Shown here: in pieces, positions 1-10,498 of the stretch
Layout: every line of letters starts with the position of its first letter
Position numbering within the stretch: the first letter of the stretch is position 1
NCBI GenBank assembly: GCA_904063045.1
Contig: CAJFCJ010000132.1
Coordinates: 33,320-64,035, forward strand
DNA from: Dimorphilus gyrociliatus
Lineage: Eukaryota > Annelida > Polychaeta > Dinophilidae
Direction of reading: 5' to 3'
DNA length: 30,716 nt
Translations under genes and position numbers: made by a program
The notes under the pieces: generated by a model
Database searches by the model: none
What the model was told of the DNA's origin: nothing
What the model saw: the letters and a program-made list of their open reading frames with translations, nothing else

Positions 1-4
1 GCAT

Positions 5-537
5 GTAAGGTTATGTTTTATTCAAGATAATCCAATTTATATTATCTATTGACTTTTTTATAGGTCATTCTTTACAAGGGCAACAAGTTGTACATTCTTT
101 CCAATCAAACCAAATGAAAATAGCCACTGGCTGGTTGATAATACCGCAATAACATACTCAAAAATATCGGATTGCGCAATCAAAAATGTTACAAGTAAGT
201 AAATTTTTACTGGAAATTGCTATTGTTTTTTAAATTGCTATTGTAGATAGTCAATTTGAAATATTTCAAAATTCAAATTTAAAGATTGTTCATACTATAA
301 AAGTCTATTTAAGTTTGGAAAATTGCAAATTATTTTGTAGCACATTTGAAAATTGCAAGTAAATTTCACAAATGAGAATATTTTAATTTCTTTTATAAAA
401 TACCAGTTTATAAATTTATTTTCAAAATAGAGGTTTCACTGAAAAGTTGACAGATATAAAATGGTGTAATTTCTTTGAATCATCTACAGAACAAGTTGAA
501 TTAGTGAATGATACTAATTATATTTATTATCATAAAA
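5..537 (+). pseudogene. Orphan exons of an unidentified (probably extracellular) protein
   Basis: Two exon-like blocks share one compatible reading frame. The first (64-194) has an AG acceptor at 62-63 and a GTAAGT donor at 195. It encodes about 43 open codons containing SCTFFPIKPNENSHWLVDNT. The second (433-537) follows an AG at 431-432 and ends at a GTATGA donor. It encodes about 35 codons containing KWCNFFESS. Both exons leave phase 1, so they splice in frame. A GTAAGG at 5 suggests an earlier exon outside the window. Conserved-looking Cys, Trp and Asn-x-Ser/Thr sites hint at a secreted or surface protein, but I do not recognise the family. No later exon is certain. Introns would be 59 and 238 nt. 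Confidence 0.35.
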
Positions 538-849
538 GTATGAGTATACTTACATGTCAATATCTCTTTCATATCATCTCTCATATCTCATATCATCAAA
601 GTTAAACTACACTTTATTCTATTATATTTCATTGTAAAAAAAAAAAACATACAATTTAAAAAATGGCACTTGAATAATTCAATTATCTAAAAGAGTCGAG
701 ATAATTACTCAACAAAACTTTTCCATTTTCCAATTGTCCTCCATTTTCACAGAGATATCTATGCCAAAGAAATTCCAGTTGGGTTTGTCATATAATTAAT
801 TATATATATAAATGAATTTGAACAAGAGTTTAGTTTCTATAGATAAGCA

Positions 850-1083
850 ATTCCAGTAGAACGAATGGGATATATGGTCTATTGGGTTTGTCATACTACA
901 CTTTGCTGTAGTATTACACAATCATCACACAATCCACATCCTTCTCTTTGTGTTCATTGTTTACAAAATGCAAAAACGAGGGCAAATTCTAAAGGAGAAC
1001 TGTGTATGAATTTGTATAGTATGCTGATTTGGGCCAAAGCAGAAATATTCATTGCATTTTGTATGATTTTTAGAATATTATAA
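850..1083 (+). CDS. Possible Cys-rich terminal exon, unknown protein
   Basis: This is an open frame of about 75 codons after an AG at 848-849, ending in TAA. It contains a Cys-rich stretch (VCHTTLCCS, then SLCVHCLQN) and a moderately hydrophobic C-terminus. Spliced after the block ending at 537 it would stay in frame. Just upstream (about 770-800) is a partial near-duplicate of its first bases: AATTCCAGT followed by TTGGGTTTGTCATA. The family is not recognised. It may be the last exon of the orphan gene to its left, or chance. Confidence 0.22.
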   Translation: MPVERMGYMVYWVCHTTLCCSITQSSHNPHPSLCVHCLQNAKTRANSKGELCMNLYSMLIWAKAEIFIAFCMIFRIL

Positions 1084-1724
1084 AATTTTTCAAATTTGAA
1101 ATCACAGATATCGATTGAACATTTCTATTGAAAATGAGATAATCAACTGTATTGAATTAATCCCTTCTCTTCAAGATATTATCATTCTCTTCCAAACAGC
1201 TAAAATTCATTTCGCATGAAATTGTTTTCCAAACCATTTTTATGCAGTTGAAACAAAAATACTGCATTTATGGTATCTATGACAAGGTCAACAAGGTTAA
1301 AGATAGAAAGAGTTAACTGGTATAAAATAAATTACAATCGTGATAATTTATTTAACATATGTACAAACTCCTTAAATATAACGAAAATTGACTTTTATTT
1401 TCATTAGATAACTGGTATCAATGCAGTATCATCAAACAATCAGTTTTCAAATGAAAATTGAATGTATCATCAATGAATCATTAATTTTCTTCTGATTCTA
1501 AATCTAACCCTATACAAATCAATTTTAAAGGCAGTTTTCCTTCAATTTCCAAAATTGATCCTTTCAAACATTTTTAATAGGTCATTGTCATATTTTACAA
1601 GTAATGGATTAAAATAAAAATTATCAACATATTGATACTTTCCAAATATATTACTTCATCTGTAAACTTTCATCGTGTAAACATTCATTCGATTCTGTCA
1701 AGCCATTACAAAATTATTTTGGTG
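1084..1724. other. Intergenic AT-rich stretch, nothing recognised
   Basis: Low-complexity AT-rich DNA with stops in all frames. I see no repeat or motif I can name. Confidence 0.5.
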
Positions 1725-2620
1725 CAAGCAACAGCCAAGTCATTTCAACGTGTTCCGATTAATGAAAAATTATCACATTTTTAGTTGGCGAGAAGGTCTC
1801 TTCAAACAATATTTACACAAGGTTTAAAAGCTATTTTGGCAATGAAACTCTGAGGAAGAAAACATCTTGAAGACTTACCAATATCTGGTTGTCCAAGCAA
1901 AGATGATTAAGGAGCTGGGATTCACGAAAATTTGTGCTAAATCCATTCCCTATGATCCTAATCACGATTAAAAAAAGAGGTAAGGGTAAGCCATTGTATA
2001 AAGCTACTCAATAGATACACGGCAGAAAAAGAAGCATTTTTGGAAAAATTAGTGACCAGAGATGAAGCTTGGGTTCATCTTTATGATCCTGAATCAAAGA
2101 GGGCTTCCCTAACCTTTAAAGAACACGTCATCTCCACCTGAAAAAAAGCTAAAAATGACTAAATCAGCTGAAAAACTGATGTTTACAGGACCTGTTCAGG
2201 CTTAATCCATGGATTATGGTGTAACACTTAACTCCATACAATATGTTAAGACTCTAAATAGGTTGAGGAAGAGACTGGATAGGATAATGGCTGGAAATCA
2301 GATTATTTTACAGCATGATAATGCCAGACCCCCATACCAGTCTGAACACAACTGATTTCATCAGATTTCATCAGAAATCAGTGATGGTCTGTCCGTCCAC
2401 ATCCCCCATACAGAGCCCTGATTTGGCCCCATGTGATTTTTACCTGTTTGGACGACTGAAAGATCATATCAGGGGAGTTGAATACGAACATTTGGATGAG
2501 TTAAAAAAAGACATCAGGGGATCTTTGAGAAGAAAACCATCCTCCTTTTATCGGAACAGGATAGATCAACTTCTATCCAAATTCTATACTTGGTATATAC
2601 AATTTACTGTAGAGTATTAA
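1725..2620 (+). pseudogene. mariner-family transposase relic
   Basis: This is a degenerate transposase of the mariner (DD34D) group. From left to right the fragments are an N-terminal HTH-linker piece (GRKHLEDLPISGCPS), the first catalytic region (VTRDEAWVH, about 2052-2078), the second (QHDNARP, about 2311-2333), and the C-terminal signature SPDLAPCDFYLFGRLKDHI (about 2413-2470). The pieces lie in different frames with several stops, so the copy is dead. Only the last 101 codons (2315-2620) remain as one open frame. An intact mariner transposase is about 345 residues, and this relic spans a comparable length. Terminal inverted repeats were not located. Confidence 0.85.
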
Positions 2621-2665
2621 TTTTAATATGATTTTTAAGGTTCAATCAAAAAAGGCTCTAAAATT

Positions 2666-2972
2666 ATGAATTCATCGGAAAGATTGTCACTCAACTATTA
2701 TAGAAAACATCTTGCAGAATTGTTAAGGCAATCATTCGTATTCGAACAACTCGGTATGTATTTACATTCATGAATCTACTCAATCAGAATAGAACATAGT
2801 TAAAAAGGATAGCATATGGAAAATTCTAATTTTTGATTCAGAGATTCAAAGAAAGAAAGATTTCTCAACTATTCAACTATTGCCATTTGGTGAAAAAACA
2901 TATGCTAAACTTACTGATATTGTTACATCAATCAAAATATCAAAGATTAGGAATAAAGAAAAATCTATATAA
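2666..2972 (+). CDS. Two 5' exons of an unidentified gene, upstream of LRR locus 1
   Basis: An ATG at 2666 opens 29 codons (MNSSERLSLNYYRKHLAELL and onward) that end at a GTATGT donor at 2754. A 46-nt intron (2754-2799, ending ATAG) leads in frame into about 57 codons starting VKKDSIWKILIFDSEIQ and ending at TAA 2970-2972. A further short open stretch (about 3010-3084) contains SESKILLEVDKILKQLVEES. The W-K-x-L-I-x-D pattern is vaguely like the start of Sec1/Munc18-type proteins, but the rest does not follow. I do not assign a function. It may be the N-terminal part of the LRR gene that starts right after it. Confidence 0.35.
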
Positions 2973-3111
2973 TATTTACAATGATTTTATAGATTATGTT
3001 TTCTCAGTCTTTCAGAGAGTAAAATTCTTCTTGAAGTTGATAAAATACTAAAACAACTTGTGGAAGAAAGTTTAAAAGGTATTTTTTAAATCATTCCATT
3101 TGAATTGAACA

Positions 3112-3830
3112 ATGGAGAGATGCAATTATCAATGTTTTCAAAATTCTCTATCTCAAACTGAACATTTAAATTTTAAATTTGAAAATAAAAACTCAGAACC
3201 GAACTATCTCATCTATACAGACACTCTGAAACCAATTGATACTAGGTCACGTGGATTAAATGATAAACAAGCGCCAACATTGGCGAATACATTGAAAAAA
3301 TGTTGTTCATTACAAATTGTAAATTTAGCTGGTTATAGAAACTTTAACATTGAAATTAAAATGATTTGTAAAGGATTGGAAAATTCTTTGAAAACTTTAA
3401 AATCAATTGTTGTTTCTTCATGTGGGTTAAATGCTGAACAAGCAAAAATATTGGGAAATATGCTTAAACACTGTTGCTCATTAGAAATTATAAATATATC
3501 TTAATTGATATTTTATAAGAAAATACATGCAAAACTAAACTGGTATTCTTCAATAATAACATATTCAAATAACATATTCTTGAATTGAAGGGATATGATA
3601 ATATTCAGATAGAGATATTCAGGGTCGATTCTTTGCCACATTTTGAGTGTAAAGGGTAGTTGGCTATTTGACAGAACTATGCAAGAAATTTATCAACAGA
3701 TTGTTCAAATTGTTCAAAATGATTTTTTGTTGGTTAATCATAAGGATAAGATTAGGGAAATTCCTTCAATCAATTTATCTTTTATTAAAACAATGGGCAA
3801 TGGATTCGAAGACATCTGTAAAGCACTCGT
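3112..3830 (+). pseudogene. LRR protein locus 1 (ribonuclease-inhibitor-type), broken
   Basis: An ATG at 3112 opens 130 codons. From about residue 45 these carry RI-type LRR units such as GLNDKQAPTLANTLKKCCSL and GLNAEQAKILGNMLKHCCSL. They match the 57-residue unit of the gene at 7120-8553. The frame stops at 3502-3504. LRR sequence resumes around 3770-3835 (SINLSFIKTMGNGFEDICKA) in the ORF that began at 3643, then runs into a Tc1-like fragment on the other strand. The protein would be a solvent-exposed horseshoe scaffold for protein binding. This copy is damaged. Divergence from the other LRR loci suggests an old family member. Confidence 0.6.
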
Positions 3831-3962
3831 ATTGTCTTCTATGGGATTGAGGTCTGGAGAGTATGGAGGCCAATTAAGAACTTGGATTCCACTCTCCTCC
3901 ATTGTCCTGCTGCCAGATGAAGTCTTCACCAAATTTTTTTCTAGTACTAACAAAATTTGCAT
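3830..3962 (-). mobile_element. Tc1-like transposase fragment
   Basis: On the minus strand this short stretch encodes ESGIQVLNWPPYSPDLNPIE, the hallmark C-terminal block of Tc1-family transposases (WPaqSPDLNPIEn). No catalytic aspartates or inverted repeats remain. It directly abuts LRR locus 1, which loses its LRR pattern here. Insertion or rearrangement at this spot probably ended that gene. Confidence 0.7.
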
Positions 3963-4025
3963 ATATTTGAAAAAGAGTTTTGTTAAAAATGTCGCCTTTC
4001 TCTTTCCAAATAAAAAAGAGAATCA

Positions 4026-4465
4026 TTGACAAAGATTTTGTATCCTTGGATATTTCTTGATAATATTCTCAATAAATTTAAATGTTTCTTCCCTATTTTC
4101 AGTGCAAGAACATTTTTGAAAAAATGTTTCCATTTGATTGTTATTCCAATCTATTAACTCATATGCATAATTACAGGAAGTAATAATTTGTTTGCCTTTC
4201 TAAAGCATCTAAAGTAAATTAATTAGCTCTTGGATAGCTTCAGTTTTTTTTTATACTGATGGTTGAAAAGGTCTGCTAAATCTAGCATTAATGTATTTCA
4301 AAATGATTGATTTAATGATAATTGAAACACAGCTGTTGTACAGAATCCGTTGTGATAAATAGTCTTCAAGCAACTTTCTTATCTTGGTATTTGGATTTTT
4401 TTCTGTTCAGAGTTAAAGTGATTTAAAGCATTTATATCCAAGAATTTGTGCATCTTGAAGATAGT
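4026..4465 (-). pseudogene. Unidentified decayed coding stretch
   Basis: Read on the minus strand from about 4465 to 4026, a single frame stays coding-like for about 145 codons with only five in-frame stops (two between about 4399 and 4412, then three). It ends in the segment CSCTENREETFKFIENIIKK. Earlier it contains RKLLEDYLSQRILYNSCVSI and KGKQIITSCNYAYELIDW. Balanced amino-acid use and frame persistence argue against chance in AT-rich DNA, where stops are dense. There is no start codon, and I do not recognise the family. It could be a relic of a host gene or an unrecognised transposon protein. Confidence 0.4.
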
Positions 4466-4704
4466 TTTAGTAGAAAATAATTGTTAAATATGAAAACTAT
4501 AATTTCCAATTTGCATCTGAAATTTCATAGAGAAAATTGGTATTCAATACTCTAAAAATATTTTGAATTTTTGAATAATTTTGATATTATTTTATTTGGG
4601 ACAGTTGATCCTGGTTTATATCTGCAAGGATATTTTCTAAGTTCAATTAAAAAAAATGTAGCTATATTTAATAAATTTGAATATCTCTGGATAGATTTTT
4701 TACA
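4466..4704. other. AT-rich spacer
   Basis: Nothing recognisable. It separates the minus-strand relic from the plus-strand receptor-like gene. Confidence 0.4.
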
Positions 4705-6050
4705 TTTTTATTAATTTGGTTTTAAATCTGCCAATTGTTCACAACCTGTATGCGATTACAGCTGTGAACCAAATGGAGTTTGCAGTGCACCAAATAAATG
4801 CTTTGCAGGAGATGATTGTTTATTATTCTCGTGCGAGAAATTGTCATTTTGTTCAGGACACGGCAAATGCCAACAATTTGTTATTTGTTCATGCGAGGAA
4901 AACTGGTTTGGAGATTCTTGTAATATTCCAGGTTGTAGTGGCTTTGGTGATTGTTCAAAGAATGGTCAGTGTATAGGTGCAAATCAATGCCAATGAGAAA
5001 AGGGTTTTGAGGGAGGTGATTGCTCCCTTGAAATTCAACCCAACTTGGCAAAGCCAATATTTCTCAATTCCAATTACTCATCACAGGTATCAGAGTATAC
5101 TGCAGAGGGAAAATTGCTGTTTATCGTTGAAGCAAATGATACAGATAGTGGACAAGCTGGAATGGTATATTACGTAATCAATTCATCTCCCATACCAGTA
5201 TATATTTATACTATCAATAAATGGAAGAATGAAATGGAACAAATGAAATAATAGCTGTGAAATCATCATTAAATACTGGAAAATATGAAGTGATCATAAG
5301 TGTCTATGATAAATCTGATAATCCTTGTACATCAACAGCTAAGGTTACAATATTGATTGTTCCACCTGAAATGAATACAACACTTTTACAAGTTAAACAA
5401 ATTGATGGAGAAGATGATGATAATGATCATGATCAAGTGACAACAAATGGAAATGATAATTTAAAACACTGTAATTTCTTCAAGAACATCAACGGAAAGT
5501 ATTACAACTACAAAACAACCGGAAGTAGAATTGTCAACAACTTCAACGCCAAAGAATAACAATTTAAAAACAACCGAAATGTCTACAAAGCTAAATGCAA
5601 ATATCGAGACAACTGTTCCAGGAATGACCAATAAGGAAACAGAACAATATTCAACTGAAACTTTCACAACTGTTGATGGAATAACAACTAGTACTCAATA
5701 CGAGAATGCAACTGTTGATGACAAAAGTAAAGATCTAAGAACAGAAATTGATGCATTGGAAGATAAAGTTCACAGCTATAAAAGTCTTATGACAGATTTT
5801 GCTGTTGGTTTTATCATTTCAGCTGTCTGTTTAGTAACATCTGTTTGCCAACATCATCTTTTATACCTAATTGTAATATATATTATTATTGTAAAGCTTG
5901 TATAGAGTATACTAGATTTTGTCAGGATTAGGTTTATCTCATGTTGAAGCCAGTAATCAGTGGCCAAAGATCACAGCAAAAACAGCATTTCAAGAAAATA
6001 GTGATACAAGTGAATATCTTATTTTACCTATGAATTATATTGAAATTTCT
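4705..6050 (+). pseudogene. EGF-cadherin-mucin-TM receptor-like gene, broken
   Basis: The order of parts is clear. First come tandem EGF-like modules (GFKSANCSQPVCDYSCEPNG; SFCSGHGKCQQFVICSCEEN; GFEGGDCS), then one cadherin repeat (VEANDTDSGQAGMVYYVINS, then KYEVIISVYDKSDNPC). A Ser/Thr-rich mucin-like stalk (TTTKQPEVELSTTSTP) follows, then a transmembrane helix (about 5795-5850) with LMTDFAVGFIISAVCLVTSV. An exon after the AG at 5924-5925 can supply a cytoplasmic tail (EYLILPMNYIEI) with two tyrosines. Damage: TGA at 4994-4996 replaces an EGF cysteine codon (C-Q-stop-E-K-G-F), a frameshift inside the cadherin repeat near 5220-5245, and a frameshift near 5465 before the stalk. The 5' part and signal peptide are missing. 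Known biology of these domains implies a type I surface adhesion or recognition protein. Confidence 0.6.
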
Positions 6051-7116
6051 CAATGGGTGTGCATTCTAGCCGCTTTTTCTCTACTCAATCATCCCTCCTT
6101 CTCTCTTGAATCACAATCTGTCATTGATGTATAGCCCTCTTTCTTCATGGTTTCCTCAAAAGTCAATTTAAACCTAAGCAAAAAGGGATCTTTTTTTCAG
6201 GTATGAAAAAAAATGTTTGTCTTCAAATTGGTGTCCTAGGTAAAGATTTACGTAATTGTATCTTTAAACTGAAGAAAACTTGCCCCATTGAACTTCCGGT
6301 AACAGTATTCCTTCTATAGAAGGATCATTATCTCTGAATATATTCAAGTGTGAATGTTGTGTCAAGGTGATCTATTGAGTACTATAGAACAAGTAAAATT
6401 GGAAATACCAGTTCATCTGACTGTTCTGTGGCTTTGTCCAAACAAAAAAAAAAAGGATTCTTTTTCACAGCTTCTTGACAAATGTCCAAATTTCTTAGCA
6501 ATTTCTCTCTGAGATGTTTCCTGATAAGCTTGTCAACTGCTTCATTATTTTAATGTGTTACTGATGTTACATCTAGTATGTGTGCTAGTAGGGAAGCGTT
6601 CTTGTTTGTCTTTGTTGCTATTATATTTTTACAATAGTGCCATATTCATGCCACAAAGTTTGGTTTGTCCTCGAGGTATGATATTAGGTTAAAGCTTCTA
6701 TAAATCTACCCTGTAAATACACAAAACACAATGCAATTGTTTAGTATTAAAATAGTATTGAGTTAGGTCTATAGTTTACTATAAAGTATATGTAAGGAAA
6801 TGAAGTGCACAGAAATTAATTTCTTTCATTACAGTTTTCAAATTCATATTATCAAATTAAATCAAAATGTATATATTTCAAAATAGGCTAAAATGTTATT
6901 TGAGTGTAAGTCATGAACAATATAAACTCAATGTCGCTATTCAAAATCTATGTTTAGTTCGTGTTTTAACAGTACCCTCTATTTCAAAATGGCAGCTAAA
7001 GAATATACCAATAAGTTCTATGTGAAATTTTGCTTAGAATCTAGATGAGAATTTTCTTATTAATTAATTCATTCCTTGTATTCATCTTCCAATCCTTTTC
7101 TTTTATTAGAATATAT
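6051..7116. other. Mostly empty, with a faint Tc1-type HTH trace
   Basis: No gene is supported. On the minus strand at about 6455-6540 the frame reads QAYQETSQREIAKKFGHLSR, which resembles the N-terminal helix-turn-helix of Tc1-family transposases (SqReIAkklgvS). No further conserved blocks follow, so this is only a possible relic. The rest is AT-rich sequence without structure I can name. Confidence 0.3.
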
Positions 7117-7119
7117 CAG

Positions 7120-8553
7120 TCATTTTCCTTGGTGTTGTCTGTAATTTTGAGAAGATTTTCTGTCCTTAAGGAAACATTTTCCAAAAATAATGCATTCTGT
7201 CTTCTTTCTCTTCTTCAGAAGCTTAAGCTTTAATTCAGGTAACACATTTGAAAATGGTGAACATTTTTGATAATCATCTAAAATACACTCAGAAACATGG
7301 ATATTATTCAAATTTTCTGGTAATTTCCATCTATTAAATGTTCCTTTACTCAATTCTAGATTTTTAAATAGAATAATTCTTTCATTTTGGCAGCCATGTT
7401 TTAAAATATTTTCAATTTCTGTAATAAATTCATTATTACAATTACAAAAATGTAAATCTAGTTTCTTCAAAGTGTTCAATGACATTTGAAGTCCTTCACA
7501 AATATTCAATATTCCATTATTCATGTTCAAATTCCTAGATAAATTTATTGCTTCTATTTTAGAGCATTGCCTTAGTAAATTTCCAATCTGTGTACTCTGT
7601 TCTTCATTTAAATTACAGGTATGAAAATCAAGATTCTTTAAAGTGACTGATGACATTTGAAGTCCATCACAAATGTGCATTAATCCATTTCCCATAAATT
7701 TATTCTTGGCTAAATTTATATTCTCTGTTTTATAACAATGTTTTAGTAAATTTCCAATCTTTGTACTCTGTTCTTCATTTAAATGACAATCATGCATATC
7801 AAATTTCTTTAAAGTGTTTGATGACACTTGTAGTGCATCACAAATGTGCATTAATCCATTTCCCATAAATTTGTTCTTGAATAAAATTATTGCTTCTATT
7901 TTGGAACATTGTTTTAATAAATTTCCAATCTTTGCACTTTGTTCTTCATTTAAATTACAGGAATGAAAATCTATATTCCTCAAAGTGTTTGATGACACTT
8001 GTAGTCCATCACAAATATGCATTATCCCATTTCCCATGAATTTATTTAGTGATAAATTTATTGCTTCTATTTTAGAGCATTGTTTTAATAAATTTCCAAT
8101 CTGTATACTCTGTTCTTCATTTAACTGACAATCATGCGCATCAAATTTCTTCAAAGTGTTTGATGACACTTGAAGTCCTTTACAAATATTCTTCACTCCA
8201 TTACCAATTTCTTTATTCTTGCAAAGAATAATTGTGTCAATATGGAAGCAATGAGTCAGCAAATTTCCAATCTGTATACTTTGTTCTTCGTTTAAATTAC
8301 AAGAATGGAAGTCTAGTTTCTTTAAATTATTCATTGCTTTTTGAAGTTTTGAAGAAACATTCCATATTCCATGCCTAATCTTTGTATTCTCAGATAAATT
8401 GATTGTGTCAATTTTAGAGCAATGTCCCTTTAAATTTTTAACCTTTCTATTTTGTTTTTTATTTATATTACTAGAATGGAAAGTAACACTTTGAAAAGTG
8501 TCTAATGACAATTGAAGTCCTTCACAAACATCAAATATTCCTTCATCCATTTT
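7120..8553 (-). CDS. Ribonuclease-inhibitor-type LRR protein, seven 57-residue units
   Basis: One open frame of 476 codons is built of seven tandem 57-residue units (residues 4-402), each a 28+29 pair of LRRs as in ribonuclease inhibitor. A typical unit starts GIMHICDGLQVSSNTLRNID and contains C-x-LNEEQS-x-x-IGNLL. The last about 74 residues are a Lys-rich non-repeat tail (KLLKKRKKTECIIFGK). No signal peptide or transmembrane segment is seen, so it is probably cytosolic and used for protein binding. Right before the ATG is CCTTAG followed by AAAATG, which looks like a splice acceptor (8554-8555). The repeat register also continues through it (K-M-D-E-G). This is therefore probably the last exon of a longer gene whose 5' exons are not found. 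The middle units are very similar (recent unit duplication) and the outer ones are diverged. No nucleotide-binding domain is visible here. Confidence 0.8.
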   Translation of the reverse strand, partial: KMDEGIFDVCEGLQLSLDTFQSVTFHSSNINKKQNRKVKNLKGHCSKIDTINLSENTKIRHGIWNVSSKLQKAMNNLKKLDFHSCNLNEEQSIQIGNLLTHCFHIDTIILCKNKEIGNGVKNICKGLQVSSNTLKKFDAHDCQLNEEQSIQIGNLLKQCSKIEAINLSLNKFMGNGIMHICDGLQVSSNTLRNIDFHSCNLNEEQSAKIGNLLKQCSKIEAIILFKNKFMGNGLMHICDALQVSSNTLKKFDMHDCHLNEEQSTKIGNLLKHCYKTENINLAKNKFMGNGLMHICDGLQMSSVTLKNLDFHTCNLNEEQSTQIGNLLRQCSKIEAINLSRNLNMNNGILNICEGLQMSLNTLKKLDLHFCNCNNEFITEIENILKHGCQNERIILFKNLELSKGTFNRWKLPENLNNIHVSECILDDYQKCSPFSNVLPELKLKLLKKRKKTECIIFGKCFLKDRKSSQNYRQHQGK

Positions 8554-10156
8554 CTAAGGCCACAGAGATTTCTTTTCACAAAATATTCTTGGTAATAACT
8601 AAAGAATTGTTAGATTTTTCAAAATATTTCAATCAGTTTACAAATTTTTAGAGTCATTAACAAATACTCAACAACATTCAAATTATTCCTTGATAGTGAT
8701 ACAATTTTTCTTGTATTCTTACCTTTAGTTTTATATATTTCACAAAAGATCATGTAATTTCCTGGTTTCAAAATTTTTAATATTATTGCAAAATGGTAAA
8801 AATTTATTATTTTGTAAAAGGGTATCTCTAAATCATAGACAGGAAATTGCCATAGCAATACGATACCAGCAGGATTTTAAACAGTCAGCCAAATTTATTG
8901 AGAGTGGGATCAAACAAGTAACTAACCTAAGGTATAGTAACCGTTTTAGAAGTCTGTCTGGTGACAAACTCACCAGCCACTTTTCAATTCACTTGATAAA
9001 TGAGGAATACCTCCAAAAATCTGCAAATGATTTTAAAAGATGGGAAGAAGAATTGCTGCAGTTAAGATTCTCTTCACTCCTGTTGAGAGTTTGGACTTGA
9101 GGTGTTGAAGATGCAATGATAGCTTAGGCTGGGAATTACTACTTTAGATAGTAGGTCCTAACAGTCACACCTACCCTGAGCCTAAAGGGACTTGAAGAGT
9201 GAATACAATAAGGAGATTGCCTATCAGCACTGATTGTTATAATCCCTAATCTTGAGGCCTAGTGCCTAGTCAAAATTTTCTTACCTAGGGATAAAGAGAA
9301 AGAGATCTTGTCCTAAATCTAGATTTTTAGAGCATACTCTCATGCATATGATTCTCACTTCCATGAATGAAAACAATAATATCCCCTGCGTTGTATCACA
9401 CTTGTTCTTTCAAATTACATCAATTTGTTATAAGTTGTCTGAACTACTTTTAAAATGAGCAAACAAACAAATAAATAAGACAGTATGTTATGACAACAAC
9501 ATTGACACTGTTCCCCTATCTTCACCAAATATGGTGAAAGTGATAAGAGCTGTAATGGTGGGGTAGCATATCAGGTGAGGGTTATTAAATGTGGAGTTGC
9601 TATAGCACTACTAATGTAGACTCTTAGCATAGGTTAAAAAACCCTTACTTTTGTTTAGTGTTAGGGTTAGGGTTTTTATCATTTTCTGTATAGCCCTCTT
9701 CATCCTGCCTAAATCTCTCTCTGTAAATTTCTTCTGATAACCCTTATTCTCCTCTTCTGGTGGTTGATACCTAAAAATATTACTAACAGAAGAAGGTTCT
9801 ATGGCCCATAGTTTTCCTAATTCATTGTTTTTCTTAAATACAATAATCCTTGATGTCTTTACTCAATGTCATATTTAAATGAGTACAATAAAACTAAATT
9901 AATATAATTAACAATTAACAATTAATTGATCAAATTGAGCTTAGAAAATGAAATAAATTGAGAAAATTGTTTTTCAAAATGTCTATTTGAATGCCAAAAA
10001 CAGATGTCAAGTAAGTGTTTCAAAAATGATGAAGAGATAGTTGTTGTTCTTTCTCTGTTTCAATCTGTGTTATTTAAGAATAACTCATCAAATATAATGT
10101 AGCTTGTACACACATTTTTTATGAATATTCAGTTTTAGCATAAAATATAGTGAAAG
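8554..10156. other. Spacer with weak ORFs and a short TTAGGG pair
   Basis: An open frame at 8786-9100 (plus, 104 codons, containing LNHRQEIAIAIRYQQDFKQS) matches nothing I know and may be chance. A minus ORF at 8619-8858 includes RKIVSLSRNNLNVVEYLLMT, faintly LRR-like, and could hold a lost upstream exon of the LRR gene. TTAGGGTTAGGG occurs at 9661-9672, too short to call an interstitial telomere. Nothing else is supported. Confidence 0.3.
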
Positions 10157-10498
10157 TTATCTTAGTATTCTCAAATTACAACATTTTTGTAGTATATTGT
10201 CAATATTTGTTGATTGATTTTCAGTTAGATAACAACAGACTAAACCAAGATATTTCAAAGTATTCCGTGATTGAATTAATCCATGACAAATTGATAATAT
10301 ACCATTTCCCATATTTCTATTACCAGTTAATTCTAGTATTTCTATACAGTAACAATTTTGCAGTAATTTTCTGATAAATATTGATTGATTTTCAGTTAAA
10401 TTACACCATCTAAACTGGATACTTGTTAAGTGATTTGATGATTGGACAAGTCCATCGCAAATATAGGATATACCATTTCCCATTTCCTTATTAGTCAC
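10157..10498 (-). pseudogene. LRR protein locus 3 fragment, cut by an LTR-like repeat
   Basis: This is a frame of 113 codons with about two 57-residue RI-type units. The first begins GISYICDGLVQSSNHLTSIQ and the second GILSICHGLIQSRNTLKYLG. Both keep the LTENQS and NILQKCC positions of the family. The 5' edge (high coordinate) ends at the boundary of a dispersed repeat (10497-10835), within the unit linker TNKEMGN, so the gene was truncated by that repeat. The 3' edge ends in a stop after ILQKCCNLRILR. It is clearly paralogous to the 7120-8553 gene but diverged. Confidence 0.7.

Noticed and set aside
8786-9100. 104-codon plus ORF as a gene
   Set aside because: No recognisable domain, no splice context and no neighbouring support; kept only as a weak note in the spacer.
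9661-9672. TTAGGGTTAGGG as interstitial telomere
   Set aside because: Only two units with no extension; a chance event in AT/G-rich DNA is likely. The similar TTAGG(T) tract near 29315 is also irregular.
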